Shown in pieces: positions 19,189-29,000 of a stretch of DNA of 64,000 nucleotides. This DNA is from Gordonia heveisoli (lineage in GTDB: Bacteria; Actinomycetota; Actinomycetes; Mycobacteriales; Mycobacteriaceae), in assembly GCF_030315745.1 (NCBI RefSeq), contig NZ_JASXSH010000020.1, positions 25,530 through 89,529 on the forward strand, written 5' to 3'. The notes beneath the pieces are model-generated. The model saw only the letters and a program-made list of their open reading frames with translations, was not told the origin of the DNA and ran no database searches. Within the stretch, counting starts at the first letter, position 1. Each line of letters begins with the position of its first letter. The position numbers and the translations under genes are program-made.

Positions 19189-19595
19189 CGGTCCGCCTGC
19201 CATCGAGAGATCTCGGCAGTCAGCAGCGTCGCCGCCTCGAGATCGGCGTCGGCGAGGTGCCCGGCGGTGACATGCAGCGCCGTCGCCAGATCGTCGGCTG
19301 CGGCCGCATGCGCATGCAACCGGCTCACGAGACCACTACACAGAGACGAATAGCGTTGGGCGGCATACTCATCGATGCGCACTTCCACAGGGTCTACACC
19401 CTCGGCCCCGGCCAGTTCCGTGTCCGGGGCCGGGTCATCGCTGCCCCAGCGACCGAAGTCATGGGAGGCGAGGTCGTCGGCGGCCGCGGTCACCACCAGG
19501 GCGGTGCGGCGGTAGAAGGCGACCACCTCCGACACTTGAGCGACGTCGATAGCGACATCCGCCGTCCTCGTCGTCACCGACCACGATTCGTCCAT
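19182..19595 (-). CDS. EspC/WXG100-like small helical protein
   Basis: A 137-residue protein with two predicted long helices, VAQVSEVVAFYRRTALVV and YSSLCSGLVSRLHAHAAAA, separated by a loop with FGRWGSD. The second helix runs on through DDLATALHVTAGHLADAD to a terminal region with Trp. This helix-turn-helix layout and size resemble EspC/WXG100-type targets of type VII secretion. I cannot confirm the family. It is first of three overlapping genes (GTGA couplings) between glmM and glmS, in the same position as Rv3440c/Rv3439c by recalled gene order. There is no signal peptide, as expected for such substrates. Confidence 0.6.
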   Translation of the reverse strand: MDESWSVTTRTADVAIDVAQVSEVVAFYRRTALVVTAAADDLASHDFGRWGSDDPAPDTELAGAEGVDPVEVRIDEYAAQRYSSLCSGLVSRLHAHAAAADDLATALHVTAGHLADADLEAATLLTAEISRWQADRW

Positions 19596-19740
19596 CTCGC
19601 CCTCCCCGACCGCTGATCAGAACCTCAACCCCACACCGTGCCGCCGTCAGAGATGAGACGCAGCCGCTGCGACCGTGGTTCCATTCCGCTGACGATTGTC
19701 ACCCAAAACCACCTGGCGCGCCGGAGATCGGCGACGACGC

Positions 19741-20475
19741 TTACGTCACCGCCAGCCCATGTGCGGCAAGCGCGTCGAGCAGTGCGGTCCGCCGCTGTGC
19801 GATCGGCCCGTCCTCGACGAGGGCGAACGCACACCCCACCGCGCGCGCCCCACCGTCGGCCTTTTCGCTGTCCCCGATCATCAGTGCCTGCGTCGCCGGT
19901 ACGGCGAGTGCATCGAGTGCGGTCTGGAAGATCAGTGGGTCGGGTTTGATCACGCCGACCTCATAGGACAGTGCATATGTGCCGACGAGATCGGCGAGTC
20001 CGTGGCGCGCGAGCACAGCACGGAGATCGAAAGCGATGTTGCTGACCACGCCGACCTGGACTCCCGCCGCCGCCAGCCGACGCAACGCCGATTCGGTGTC
20101 GGCGAAGATCCGCCACGAATCGGGGTCGACCACACGGTCGTAGAGCGCCTCGGCATGCCCGGGCACCGACAGCCCTGACGACCGCAGTACCGCGAGATAG
20201 GCGCGCCGGTGCATTTCCGGGTCGAGATCCCTTCGTTCCCAGGCGATTCGGTCAGCCTCCGACAGGTCGGCGGACACGCCGACCGGCTGGGTCATGCGCC
20301 GCACGACCTCCGCCTGATGATCGAGATGGAAGGGCTGTCCGGCCTCGTCGTGCAGATCCGCGAACCAGTCGTCGCGCGCCTCGAAGCGGAACAGAGTTCC
20401 GGAGAAGTCGAACAGGACCGCACGCGGCGCAGTGACGCGTCGCTCGGCCCCCGGCCCATAGTCGTCATCAGGCAT
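19741..20475 (-). CDS. HAD-family hydrolase-like protein
   Basis: Haloacid dehalogenase-superfamily protein of 244 residues. Motif I is VLFDFSGTLFRF near residue 20: the first Asp is present but the second catalytic Asp of D-x-D-G-T is Ser. Motif II is GVVSNIAF (about 136-143), with the motif III lysine in GVIKPDPLIFQTAL and motif IV in ALMIGDSEKADGGAR. A four-helix cap (about residues 30-110) is present. The D-to-S change argues against a simple phosphatase; a dehalogenase-like or other activity is possible. The ATG at 20475 was chosen for length; 20514 is an in-frame alternative. No operon partner is evident. Confidence 0.8.
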   Translation of the reverse strand: MPDDDYGPGAERRVTAPRAVLFDFSGTLFRFEARDDWFADLHDEAGQPFHLDHQAEVVRRMTQPVGVSADLSEADRIAWERRDLDPEMHRRAYLAVLRSSGLSVPGHAEALYDRVVDPDSWRIFADTESALRRLAAAGVQVGVVSNIAFDLRAVLARHGLADLVGTYALSYEVGVIKPDPLIFQTALDALAVPATQALMIGDSEKADGGARAVGCAFALVEDGPIAQRRTALLDALAAHGLAVT

Positions 20476-20541
20476 GCGTCGGCTCCTCACACCGTTCGGA
20501 TACTGACTCTCCACGATGCGACCACCCTAACGCCGGCCCCG

Positions 20542-22099
20542 TCAGTACTGTTCTTCGCCGGGATTGGTGTGGGTGGATTCGCGTTCGGCCCGGTTACGGC
20601 GTCGCAACGCCCGCCGCCGGGCATGTTTGTCCGCCGTGCGCGGTCGACGTCGTCGCGGTACCTCACCGCCACCCAGAACCCTCGGCGATGGCGGTGGCTG
20701 GGCCACCGCGAACCGCACCCGCTGGAGCCCGGGGAACAGGTCCAGATTGTTTTCCGCCGGACCATCCACCACCACCCCCTCCGGGGTGATCACCTCGATC
20801 CGGGTATGCCCGTCTGCATCCAGATACTGATCATCAACCCAATCACCGAACGTCTTGAGCAGATGATGAAACCGACACTTGACATTCATGCCTTCCGGGC
20901 TGGTCCGCCCACCCGCAGCCGGATCATCATGGTCATATTCGGCGACGTGATCACCATCAGCCCTCCACGCCGACCGCGTACAGCCAGGCACCGTGCAAAA
21001 ACCGTCCCGAATCTCGAGGAACGTGTCCAACGCCGTCGACGGACGATACGGATCCGAGCGCAGATGCGGCGGAAGCGGATGGTCGGCGTCATCTCCACCC
21101 AACGGCCGCACCACAGTGTCGTCGCGGGCCACGATCTGCTGGACGTGTTCCCCCGAGATCACCCCCACCCCGTCCACAAAACCAGGACGGTTCGCCTCGC
21201 CGGCGACGGTGCCCGCATCGGCCACCACATGCACCACCACCCGCGCATGAACACCCCGATAATGCACCGGCCCAGGAATCCGGGCATCACAGTCGGCGCA
21301 ATCACACTCACAGACGAATGGTTCACCGGAGAGCAGGGCGAACATCGCATCCGACTCCCGGGCCGGCTTACGCCGACGGTCGAACCGGCAGGCGGTGGCC
21401 GCCAACCGCACGACAGCGTCATGGGAGATACGGGCATTCTCCGCCGACATCGACACCCCCACATGCGCCATCCCACCCTCAACCGCAGTGATCCACGTAC
21501 CCCGATCAGCCAGGGCGGCGTCACGTTTGCGGCGGACCGCATCCAGATCATGGCGGAACACAATCCGATCCACCATCGTCCGCAACCCCGCCACCGACCA
21601 CCCCCCACATGCGCGACGTAGCCGGTCGGCGATCCCCGCATCCACCACCGACATATGCTCACCATCGACCAGATCAGTGCGAGTCACGATCGCCGCGAAC
21701 TGATAGCCGCCGATCAGACCATCCCGCAAACACGCCCCCACCACCGGGAGACGATCACGCATCGCCAACCCAGCCGCCAACAACCGTTCCGCCGCCACCT
21801 GGGTGACATGACGACTGACCGCGATACGTGCCGCAACCTGAATGGTGGTGTCCAACAATCGCGTATCCGCATCGACGTCGACCCCCGACAGCCATCTCGT
21901 CGGCCAACACCGCATCATGCAACTCACCGATCAGCCGATACGACATCCACTGCGCGAACGCCTCGGCCTGCGCACACACCGACAAACCCGCCACACCCGC
22001 CGCCGCCGAGTCGGCCGGCACCATCACAGCCTTGGTCACCGCCGGCGCCACACACGCCCACCGCACCACCCCCGACTCGACTGATTCGACTTCCGACAT
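20542..22099 (-). pseudogene. DUF222/HNH endonuclease-domain gene split by a +1 frameshift
   Basis: Actinobacterial DUF222 proteins with a C-terminal HNH nuclease fold occur in many genome copies and have no settled function. Here the N-terminal ~70 residues (start ATG 22099; VCAQAEAFAQWMSYRLIGELHDAVLADEMAVG) read in one frame, quoted in part, and the rest (DADTRLLDTTIQVAARIAVSR onward to 20542) reads in another. Removing one base from a run of five C (21882-21886 on the plus strand) joins them into one normal protein. The HNH module is intact: CTVPGCTRSAWRADGDH, NVKCRFHH. The tail is Arg-rich. Either a real inactivating frameshift or a sequencing error in the homopolymer. Confidence 0.75.
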
Positions 22100-22237
22100 C
22101 AACCCACCCCCACGATCTGATCGAACGTATGTGCTAATACTAGCCCGCACATCCGACAAGATCGGGGTCACAACCCAACCTGTGGAGAAATTGCTCGGGG
22201 GCGTGACCGGACAGGTCACTGACGCAACGCGCCGGAA

Positions 22238-23632
22238 CTATGCCTGAACGTGCTCGCCGCTACCGGCGGCCTCGACAACGTCGGCGATCCGACGTGCGAT
22301 ACCGAGGGCGGTCTCGGCATCGGCCGCCTCGACCATCACGCGCACAAGCTGTTCGGTACCGGAGGGACGTAGCAGCACGCGGCCGGTGTCGCCGAGTTCG
22401 CGTTCCGCGGCCGAAACTGCTGTTGCCACCGAATCCGACTGGGCGACAACATGTTTGTCAGCGACCCGCACATTGATGAGTTCCTGCGGCAGCACGGTCA
22501 CGATGCCGGCCAGCTCGGCGAGCGAGCGGGCGGTGGCCGCCATCCGGGCCATGATCAGCAAACCGGTGAGGATGCCGTCGCCGGTAGTCCCATGACCGGG
22601 CACCACGACGTGTCCGGACTGCTCGCCGCCGAGCGAGTAGCCGCCACGGCGAAGCTCCTCCAGCACGTAGCGGTCACCGACTGCGGTGGTGCGCACCGTG
22701 ATGCCGGCCTCGCGCATGGCGATATGCAGCCCAAGATTGCTCATCACGGTGGCGACCAACGTGGTCTCGTGCAGCGATCCCCGGTCACGCAGCGCAGTTG
22801 CCAAGACGGCCATGATCGCGTCACCGTCGACGAGCGCACCGGTGGAATCGACTGCGAGACAACGGTCGGCGTCACCGTCGTGAGCCAGGCCGAGGTCCGC
22901 GCCGTGTTCGAGCACGGCGGCCTGCAGCTTGTCCATATGTGTAGACCCGCAGTCCTCGTTGATGTTGAGGCCGTCGGGTTCGGCATGGATCGTGATGACA
23001 TTGGCACCGGCGGCGGCATAGGCGGCCGGTGCGAGTTCGGAGGCGGCGCCGTGCGCGCAATCGACCACGACGGTCAGTCCGTCGAGCCGGATGTCGACAG
23101 CCTCGGCGACGTGCCGCAGATAGCGCTGCGCAGCATCGGGAGCATCGGTGATGCGACCCACCGCGGCACCGATCGGCCGGATGTAATCGTCGTCCATCAG
23201 CGCTTCGATACGGTCCTCGACGTCGTCGTCGAGCTTATGTCCGCCACCGGAGAAGAATTTGATGCCGTTGTCGGGCATGGGATTGTGCGACGCAGAGATC
23301 ATCACACCGAGGTCGGCGTGGTAATCGGCAGTCAGGAACGCCACCGCCGGGGTCGGGACGACTCCGACGCGGATAGCGTCGACACCCGCCGCAGCCAGGC
23401 CGGCGCACACCGCGGCCTCCAGCATCTCGCCGGATGCGCGGGGATCACGACCCACCACCGCGCGCGGGCGGCGGTTCGACCGCTCGATGGAGTCGGCAAC
23501 CCCGGTCGCCGCAGCGACGTCGGGGTCGGAGAAAACGACCGCGGCGGCCGAGGCCAGGCGCAACGCGAGCTCGGGAGTGAGCTCGGCGTTGGCCAGGCCT
23601 CGGACGCCGTCGGTTCCGAAAAGGCGTGCCAA
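22238..23632 (-). CDS. glmM: Phosphoglucosamine mutase
   Basis: Interconverts glucosamine-6-phosphate and glucosamine-1-phosphate, the step after GlmS. The frame opens with [14 protein letters not shown], has the phosphoserine active site [17 protein letters not shown] (about residues 118-134), the metal loop [11 protein letters not shown] (about 262-272) and the phosphate-binding [15 protein letters not shown] near the end. The start is TTG at 23632, two bases after the rpsI stop; no other start keeps the conserved N-terminus. It is co-transcribed with rplM and rpsI, as in mycobacteria. Length (464) is slightly above the usual 445-450. Confidence 0.95.
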   Translation of the reverse strand: MARLFGTDGVRGLANAELTPELALRLASAAAVVFSDPDVAAATGVADSIERSNRRPRAVVGRDPRASGEMLEAAVCAGLAAAGVDAIRVGVVPTPAVAFLTADYHADLGVMISASHNPMPDNGIKFFSGGGHKLDDDVEDRIEALMDDDYIRPIGAAVGRITDAPDAAQRYLRHVAEAVDIRLDGLTVVVDCAHGAASELAPAAYAAAGANVITIHAEPDGLNINEDCGSTHMDKLQAAVLEHGADLGLAHDGDADRCLAVDSTGALVDGDAIMAVLATALRDRGSLHETTLVATVMSNLGLHIAMREAGITVRTTAVGDRYVLEELRRGGYSLGGEQSGHVVVPGHGTTGDGILTGLLIMARMAATARSLAELAGIVTVLPQELINVRVADKHVVAQSDSVATAVSAAERELGDTGRVLLRPSGTEQLVRVMVEAADAETALGIARRIADVVEAAGSGEHVQA

Positions 23633-23634
23633 GA

Positions 23635-24168
23635 TCAGCGCTTGGAGTACTGCGACGCCTTGCGGGCCTTCTTCAGACCGTACTTCTTGCGCTCGACCGC
23701 ACGCGGGTCGCGGGTGAGGAAGCCGGCCTTCTTGAGAGCGGGACGATCCTCCGGGGTGACCTCGATGAGGGCGCGAGCGATAGCCAGACGAAGCGCACCG
23801 GCCTGACCCGAGGGGCCGCCGCCGACGAGCTTGGCGTGGATGTCGAACGACTCGGTGCGCTCGACGGTGACCAGCGGAGCCTTGATCAGCTGCTGGTGCA
23901 CCTTGTTCGGGAAGTAGTCCTCCAGGGACCGCTTGCCGTTGAGAGTGAATTCGCCGGTGCCGGGCAGCAGGCGAACGCGAACGACGGCTTCCTTGCGGCG
24001 GCCGACGGTCTGGATCGGGTGATCGATGACGACCGGGCCGCGGGCGGGAGCCTCGTCGGCGACGGTGTCGTAGTCGTCAGCAGCGGTCTCGACGACCTCC
24101 ACAACCTCGACGACCTCGTCAACAGCCGGGGTTTCCACTATCTCTTCGCTGATGTTCTCGTTGCTCAC
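23635..24168 (-). CDS. rpsI: 30S ribosomal protein S9 (uS9)
   Basis: Component of the small ribosomal subunit head whose C-terminal tail reaches the P-site tRNA. The C-terminal ~130 residues are canonical: [41 protein letters not shown] and the end [17 protein letters not shown]. An acidic N-terminal extension of about 45 residues ([19 protein letters not shown]) is typical of actinobacterial S9. The ATG at 24168 overlaps the rplM stop by 4 bases. Confidence 0.97.
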   Translation of the reverse strand: MSNENISEEIVETPAVDEVVEVVEVVETAADDYDTVADEAPARGPVVIDHPIQTVGRRKEAVVRVRLLPGTGEFTLNGKRSLEDYFPNKVHQQLIKAPLVTVERTESFDIHAKLVGGGPSGQAGALRLAIARALIEVTPEDRPALKKAGFLTRDPRAVERKKYGLKKARKASQYSKR

Positions 24169-24608
24169 TGGGCCACCTGCTTGATCTCGAAGGGAACGGG
24201 GCGCTGGGCCGCGTGCGGATGATTGGGGCCGGCGTAGACCTTCAGCTTGGAGAGCATGGCGTTGCCGAGCTTGTTGCTGGGGAGCATGCCCTTGATGGCC
24301 TTCTCCAGCACGCGCTCAGGGTGCGACTCGAGCAGCTCCGCGGTGGTGCGCGACTTCAGACCACCCGGGTGACCGGAGTGGGTGTAGTTCAGCTTGGTGT
24401 TCGCCTTGTTGTTGGTCAGCGCGACCTTCTCGGCGTTGATGATGATGACGAAGTCGCCGCCATCGATGTGCGGGGCGTAAGTCGGCTTGTTCTTGCCGCG
24501 GAGCAGGTTCGCGCTCTGCACGGCGAGTCGGCCGAGCACCACGTCGGTGGCATCGATGACGTGCCACGCACGCGTGATGTCACCGGCCTTCGGGGTGTAG
24601 GTAGGCAC
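24165..24608 (-). CDS. rplM: 50S ribosomal protein L13 (uL13)
   Basis: Early-assembling large-subunit protein of 147 residues. Seen: [45 protein letters not shown] and the end [11 protein letters not shown], which matches mycobacterial L13 throughout. The GTG at 24608 was chosen because GAGGAC lies six bases upstream and family members begin PTYTPKAGD. It is the first gene of rplM-rpsI-glmM and has a good promoter just upstream. Confidence 0.96.
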   Translation of the reverse strand: MPTYTPKAGDITRAWHVIDATDVVLGRLAVQSANLLRGKNKPTYAPHIDGGDFVIIINAEKVALTNNKANTKLNYTHSGHPGGLKSRTTAELLESHPERVLEKAIKGMLPSNKLGNAMLSKLKVYAGPNHPHAAQRPVPFEIKQVAQ

Positions 24609-24754
24609 AGTTGTCCTCACTCTTTTTCGTTTGACTACCGGTCGGGTGCGACAGCGGAGAACTCCCGGCGACCAGCGGGGACCCGGGTCTCGTCTTACCT
24701 GAGGCGACCCCGCCGAACCGGCGAAGACGTCCAGGTGCCACGCACCAGCGATCC

Positions 24755-24784
24755 AGAGTACGGGAACGCACAGGTCAGGGTCAA
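24755..24784 (-). promoter_or_regulatory. Candidate promoter of rplM-rpsI-glmM
   Basis: On the minus strand, TTGACC (24784-24779) and TACTCT (24760-24755) are separated by 18 bases. Transcription would start near 24748, about 140 bases upstream of the rplM GTG. The stretch 24609-24791 holds no gene; in M. tuberculosis esxT and esxU lie in this gap. Confidence 0.5.
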
Positions 24785-24791
24785 AACGCAG

Positions 24792-26084
24792 CTACTCAGG
24801 GCTGATCGCGACGGTACGGACCGCGGTCTCACATTCGGCATCGACCGATTCGGCCCCGTCACCGGTCTGACAGCCGATCGAGGCCTGCAGACCGTGAGCG
24901 ACCACCACATACCAGCGGATCGCCGACCCCGACGCCGGGGCCTCGCGGTAGCTGATGACCTCACGGCCGGCGAAACGCGTCGATGCCGAGAACTCGCTCA
25001 CCACATCCTGGCCGCGGTGACGGATGCGGTTCCCGAGACTGACCGCCACCGACGCCATCGTCGAATCCGGCCGCACCCGGGTTTGCACCAGGATGATGCG
25101 CTGCCCCCCGTCGCCGACGAACTGGGTGCGGGTCGTGGACGGATCGTCGGCGGTTCCGCTCGGCGTCGACTGTCCCGATTGCCGCCACCGGGCCGGCACC
25201 GCCAGCATGGTGCGGCCGAGGCTGACCGTCGTCGGTTCCTCGGCGTCGGGTGGATCCTCCCGCGCGGCCCAGCCGACAGCCAGGGAACCGGCCACGACCA
25301 CCGCCACCGCGGCCGCCGCGAGCCGCACCGACCGCGCGCGTGCCCGCCGCACCGGTAGGACGGTCGTGGTCGGCGCGTCGGCGACCGAAGCCTGGATCTC
25401 GTGCGCCCCCGTCCGCCAGCCGTACCGCACGACCATGTCGCGATCAACCGCGACCACCCGGCCCGCGACCGTGTGTGCGGTGACGAGGTCGATCGCACGT
25501 TGGACATCGGCCCGGTCCGCGCCATCGACGAAGACCGCCTCGACCGTGTCGTCGAGGATTGCCTCCACCGCACTCCGTCCACCGGCTGCCGCCAGGATCG
25601 CCGAGGACTCGACCGCCCATCCGTCCACTCCACGGCACAGCAGCGTCACATCCCACCGGTCGCGCGGACCACGCGCCGGATCGACGGGCAACGAGGGTAG
25701 ATGTGTCGTCTCCACGACCGCGCAGCGCCGCATCGCCACATCGCCGTGTGAGCGGGCGATCAGGACCGCCCGCGGCAGCAGCGTCACTGCCGAACCCGCG
25801 CGTACCCCCACATCGGCGAAGACCGCCGTGCGCCGCGGCCCCCAGGTACTGGGATGGCCGATGACCAACGGCCGCATGCCGTCCGGGGATCCGGTCGGTA
25901 ACCCGCGCCGGGCGAACAGGGTCGCCCACGCCTGGCGGATGTGTACATGCATTCCGTTGAAGACGACGGTCGGCGAGTCCACCGCGTCGAGCAGCCCCCG
26001 CACGTCGCCCACCTGCCGGTCGGCCACCGGGGCGGGTCGGCCATAGGCCAGGTCCACCACGGTGGGGTACTGCGGCCCGGGCAT
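24792..26084 (-). CDS. Type VII secretion-associated protein (Rv3446c-like)
   Basis: A 430-residue protein of the ESX-4 neighbourhood (the Rv3446c type; TIGR03931 is the C-terminal family as I recall). The N-terminal ~260 residues are a soluble actin-like or nucleotide-binding-like domain of unknown role. A transmembrane segment follows at about 268-286 (LAAAAVAVVVAGSLAVGW), then a C-terminal extracytoplasmic domain (about 300-430) with TMLAVPARWRQ, RIILVQTRVRPDSTM and RWYVVVAHGLQASIGCQ. The ATG at 26084 follows the eccC stop by one base, so it is co-transcribed and probably co-translated with eccC. It may help assemble the secretion complex; this is inference. Confidence 0.82.
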   Translation of the reverse strand: MPGPQYPTVVDLAYGRPAPVADRQVGDVRGLLDAVDSPTVVFNGMHVHIRQAWATLFARRGLPTGSPDGMRPLVIGHPSTWGPRRTAVFADVGVRAGSAVTLLPRAVLIARSHGDVAMRRCAVVETTHLPSLPVDPARGPRDRWDVTLLCRGVDGWAVESSAILAAAGGRSAVEAILDDTVEAVFVDGADRADVQRAIDLVTAHTVAGRVVAVDRDMVVRYGWRTGAHEIQASVADAPTTTVLPVRRARARSVRLAAAAVAVVVAGSLAVGWAAREDPPDAEEPTTVSLGRTMLAVPARWRQSGQSTPSGTADDPSTTRTQFVGDGGQRIILVQTRVRPDSTMASVAVSLGNRIRHRGQDVVSEFSASTRFAGREVISYREAPASGSAIRWYVVVAHGLQASIGCQTGDGAESVDAECETAVRTVAISPE

Positions 26085-26085
26085 C

Positions 26086-29000
26086 TCACTCCCCCGGCTC
26101 ATAGGCGATCTGGATCATCTCCTGCGGCCTGCTGCGCGACATCAGCTCACCGCGACCCGGGATGAGGTTCTGCATCCGGGCCCGACCGACGAGATATCCC
26201 TCGTCGCGGTCCCCGCTCATCAGGAGCACATCGCAGGAGAGGTCCTTCAGCCGTGCGATCAGCGGGTCGAACATGGCCCGGCCGGCACCGCCGGAGCGTC
26301 GAGCCAGAATGATGTGCAGTCCGATGTCCCGTGCATGGGCGGCCAACTCGACCAGCGCGAGCAGCGGATTGCCGGACGCGGTGGCGACCATGTCGTAGTC
26401 GTCGACGACCACATAGACGTCGGGACCGGTATACCAATTGCGTTCTCGCAGTTGGCTGACGGTCAGATCCTCCGGCGGCAGTCGCGCGGCCAGGTAGCCG
26501 GCCAATTGATCCATCATGCTCGTCGCCCGCTCAGCCGAACTCGCATAACCGGCGAGATGGTCGCCGTCGATCACCCCGAGCAGCGTGCGCCGGTAGTCGA
26601 CGAACACGATGCGCACTTCGTCGGGCGTGGCATTGGCGACCAGTCCGGTGACCATGGTGCGCAACAGGTTCGTCTTGCCGTGCTCCGCATCGGCGAAGGC
26701 CAGGAAGTGTGGTTGTTGCCCGAAGTCGAGCACCACCGGTGCCAGTTCGAGTTCACCCACCCCGATCGCGACCTGATTGGGCCCGAGCACGATGTCGGCG
26801 TCGGTGACGGCCGCGTCCACCGTCGCCCGATCGATCTCGGCGCCGAGCCGCCGCACTGCCATCGCCGTGCGATCCGGGTAGGCAGCGACGATCTTTTCCA
26901 CCGACTGGGCGACACCGGCGGGCAGCGACTCGGCGGCGGTGACACCGTCCAGCCGAGGAAGCGCGATGAGCAGGTGTAGTTCCTGCGCGGTCAGGCCACG
27001 TCCGGGACGGTCCGCCGGGACCAGTGCCGCTGCCCGCCTGCCCATCTCGGAATCCATCGGATCACCGAGCCGCAATTCGATACGGCTACCGATGAGGTCG
27101 CGCATCGCCGGACGCACCTCGGCCCAGCGTGACGCGCTGACCGCCACGTGCACGCCGTAGGACAGCCCTTGCGCGACGATCATCGCCATCGGTTCCTCGA
27201 GGAATTCCAGCTCCGACCGCAATACTCCGAGACCGTCGAACACGAGGAACACATCGCCGAACAGGTCGTCGGCGAGCGGGTCGTCGGCGGCCTTCTCACC
27301 GGTGGCGAACCACTGTTCGCGGCGCGATCGATAGTCGCGCATCGACTCGATACCCAGCCTGGCGAACAGCAGTTCCCGACTGCGGACGATCGCGGCCACC
27401 TCGGCCACGGTTCGGCGGACGGCATCCATGTCGCCACGCGAGGCCACCGCACCCACATGCGGCAGGCCGGCCACACTCGCCAGGCTGCCGCCGCCGAAAT
27501 CCAGGCAGTAGAACTGGATCTGCTCCGGGGTGTGCGAGGCCGCCGCCGACATGATCAGCGTTCGCAGCGCTGTCGACTTCCCGGATTGCGGGCCGCCGAC
27601 CACCGCGACGTTGCCGGCCGCCCCGGCAAGGTCGAGGACATGGAGTTCGCGACGCTGATCGTAGGGCCGGTCGACTATGGCGACCGGCACGGCCAGCGGC
27701 CCCGGCACCGACGGACGGGTCCACTCACGCTCTCCCCACATTCCGTCGACGGTCGGCGAGTGCTCCAAGGGCGGCAACCACACCTCGTGGGCAGGTGGTC
27801 CCGAACCGGCCATCCGCCCGACGAGGGTCTCCAGCAACGATGGCATGGTGGACGCCGACGGTTGCGCGTCATCGATGCCGGGCGGGAGTTCGTCGAGCAG
27901 ACTCTGCGCTCGATCCAGCAGTGGCACCGGCTCGACGACCTCGTCGGCCGGGACCGGGAGAGCGGTGAACATCTTCAAGCACCCGCGCGCCGGAGCCGCG
28001 ACACCCGCGGTGATGTCGGACGACTCCGGGGCTACCGGCGGATGGTAGGGCCCCGAGACATACGAAGTGTTGAACCGCAGCGGTTCCGAGGAATCACATT
28101 TGAGATAGGCGGATCCCGGGACGTTGGGTAGGTGGTAGGCATCGGGTACCCCGAGAACCGATCGGGATTCGTTGGCCGAGAAGGTCTTCAGACCGATCCG
28201 GTAGGAAAGATGCGAATCCAGTCCGCGCAGCTTGCCCTCCTCGAGTCGCTGAGATGCGAGGAGTAGATGAATGTGCAATGACCGGCCAAGTCGGCCGATG
28301 GCGACGAACAGTTCGGCGAAATCCGGTTTCTGGGAGAGGAGTTCGGAGAACTCGTCCACGACGATGAACAGCGCGGGCAGTGGTTCCAGCCGCACCCCCG
28401 ACGCGCGAGCGCGTTCATAGTCGCCGACGTTGGCGAAGTTCCCCGCCGCACGCAAGATTTCCTGCCGACGGTTCATCTCCCCCGACAGCGCGTCCCTCAT
28501 CCGGTCCACCATCGCGAGTTCCTGTTCGAGATTGGTGATGATCGCCGCGACATGCGGCGCGGACTCCAACCCCAGGAAGGTTGCGCCGCCTTTGAAGTCG
28601 ACGAGAACCAGGTTCAGCTCAGCGGGTGAATGCGTCGCCAGCATGGCGAGGACCAGAGTCCGCAGGAACTCCGACTTACCCGAACCGGTGGCCCCGATGC
28701 ACAGTCCGTGCGGCCCCATTCCGCCGTGTGCGCTCTCCTTGATGTCGAGTTCCACTCTCGTCCCGGTCGGGGTGTAGCCGATCGGCACCCGAAGACGATC
28801 GCGACCGCTTCGGCCACTCCACCCGGTGGCCGGATCGAACCGGGATGCATCGTCGATACCGAGCAGTGCCGGCAGTCCGGGATCGGCACAGCCGGCCTCC
28901 GAATCGAGACTCGCCAGGGTGGCTGCGGTGGCCAGTCGATATCGAGCGAGCCGACGGGCGATGGCCTCCGCCTCGGCGATCCCCACCGCATCCATCTCGG

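Noticed and set aside
20209..21621. Plus-strand frame of 470 codons
   Set aside because: It spans two unrelated minus-strand genes (HAD and DUF222/HNH) and has a His/Pro/Arg-rich nonsense composition.
22451..23806. Plus-strand frame of 451 codons over glmM and rpsI
   Set aside because: Antisense to two recognised genes; no family features.
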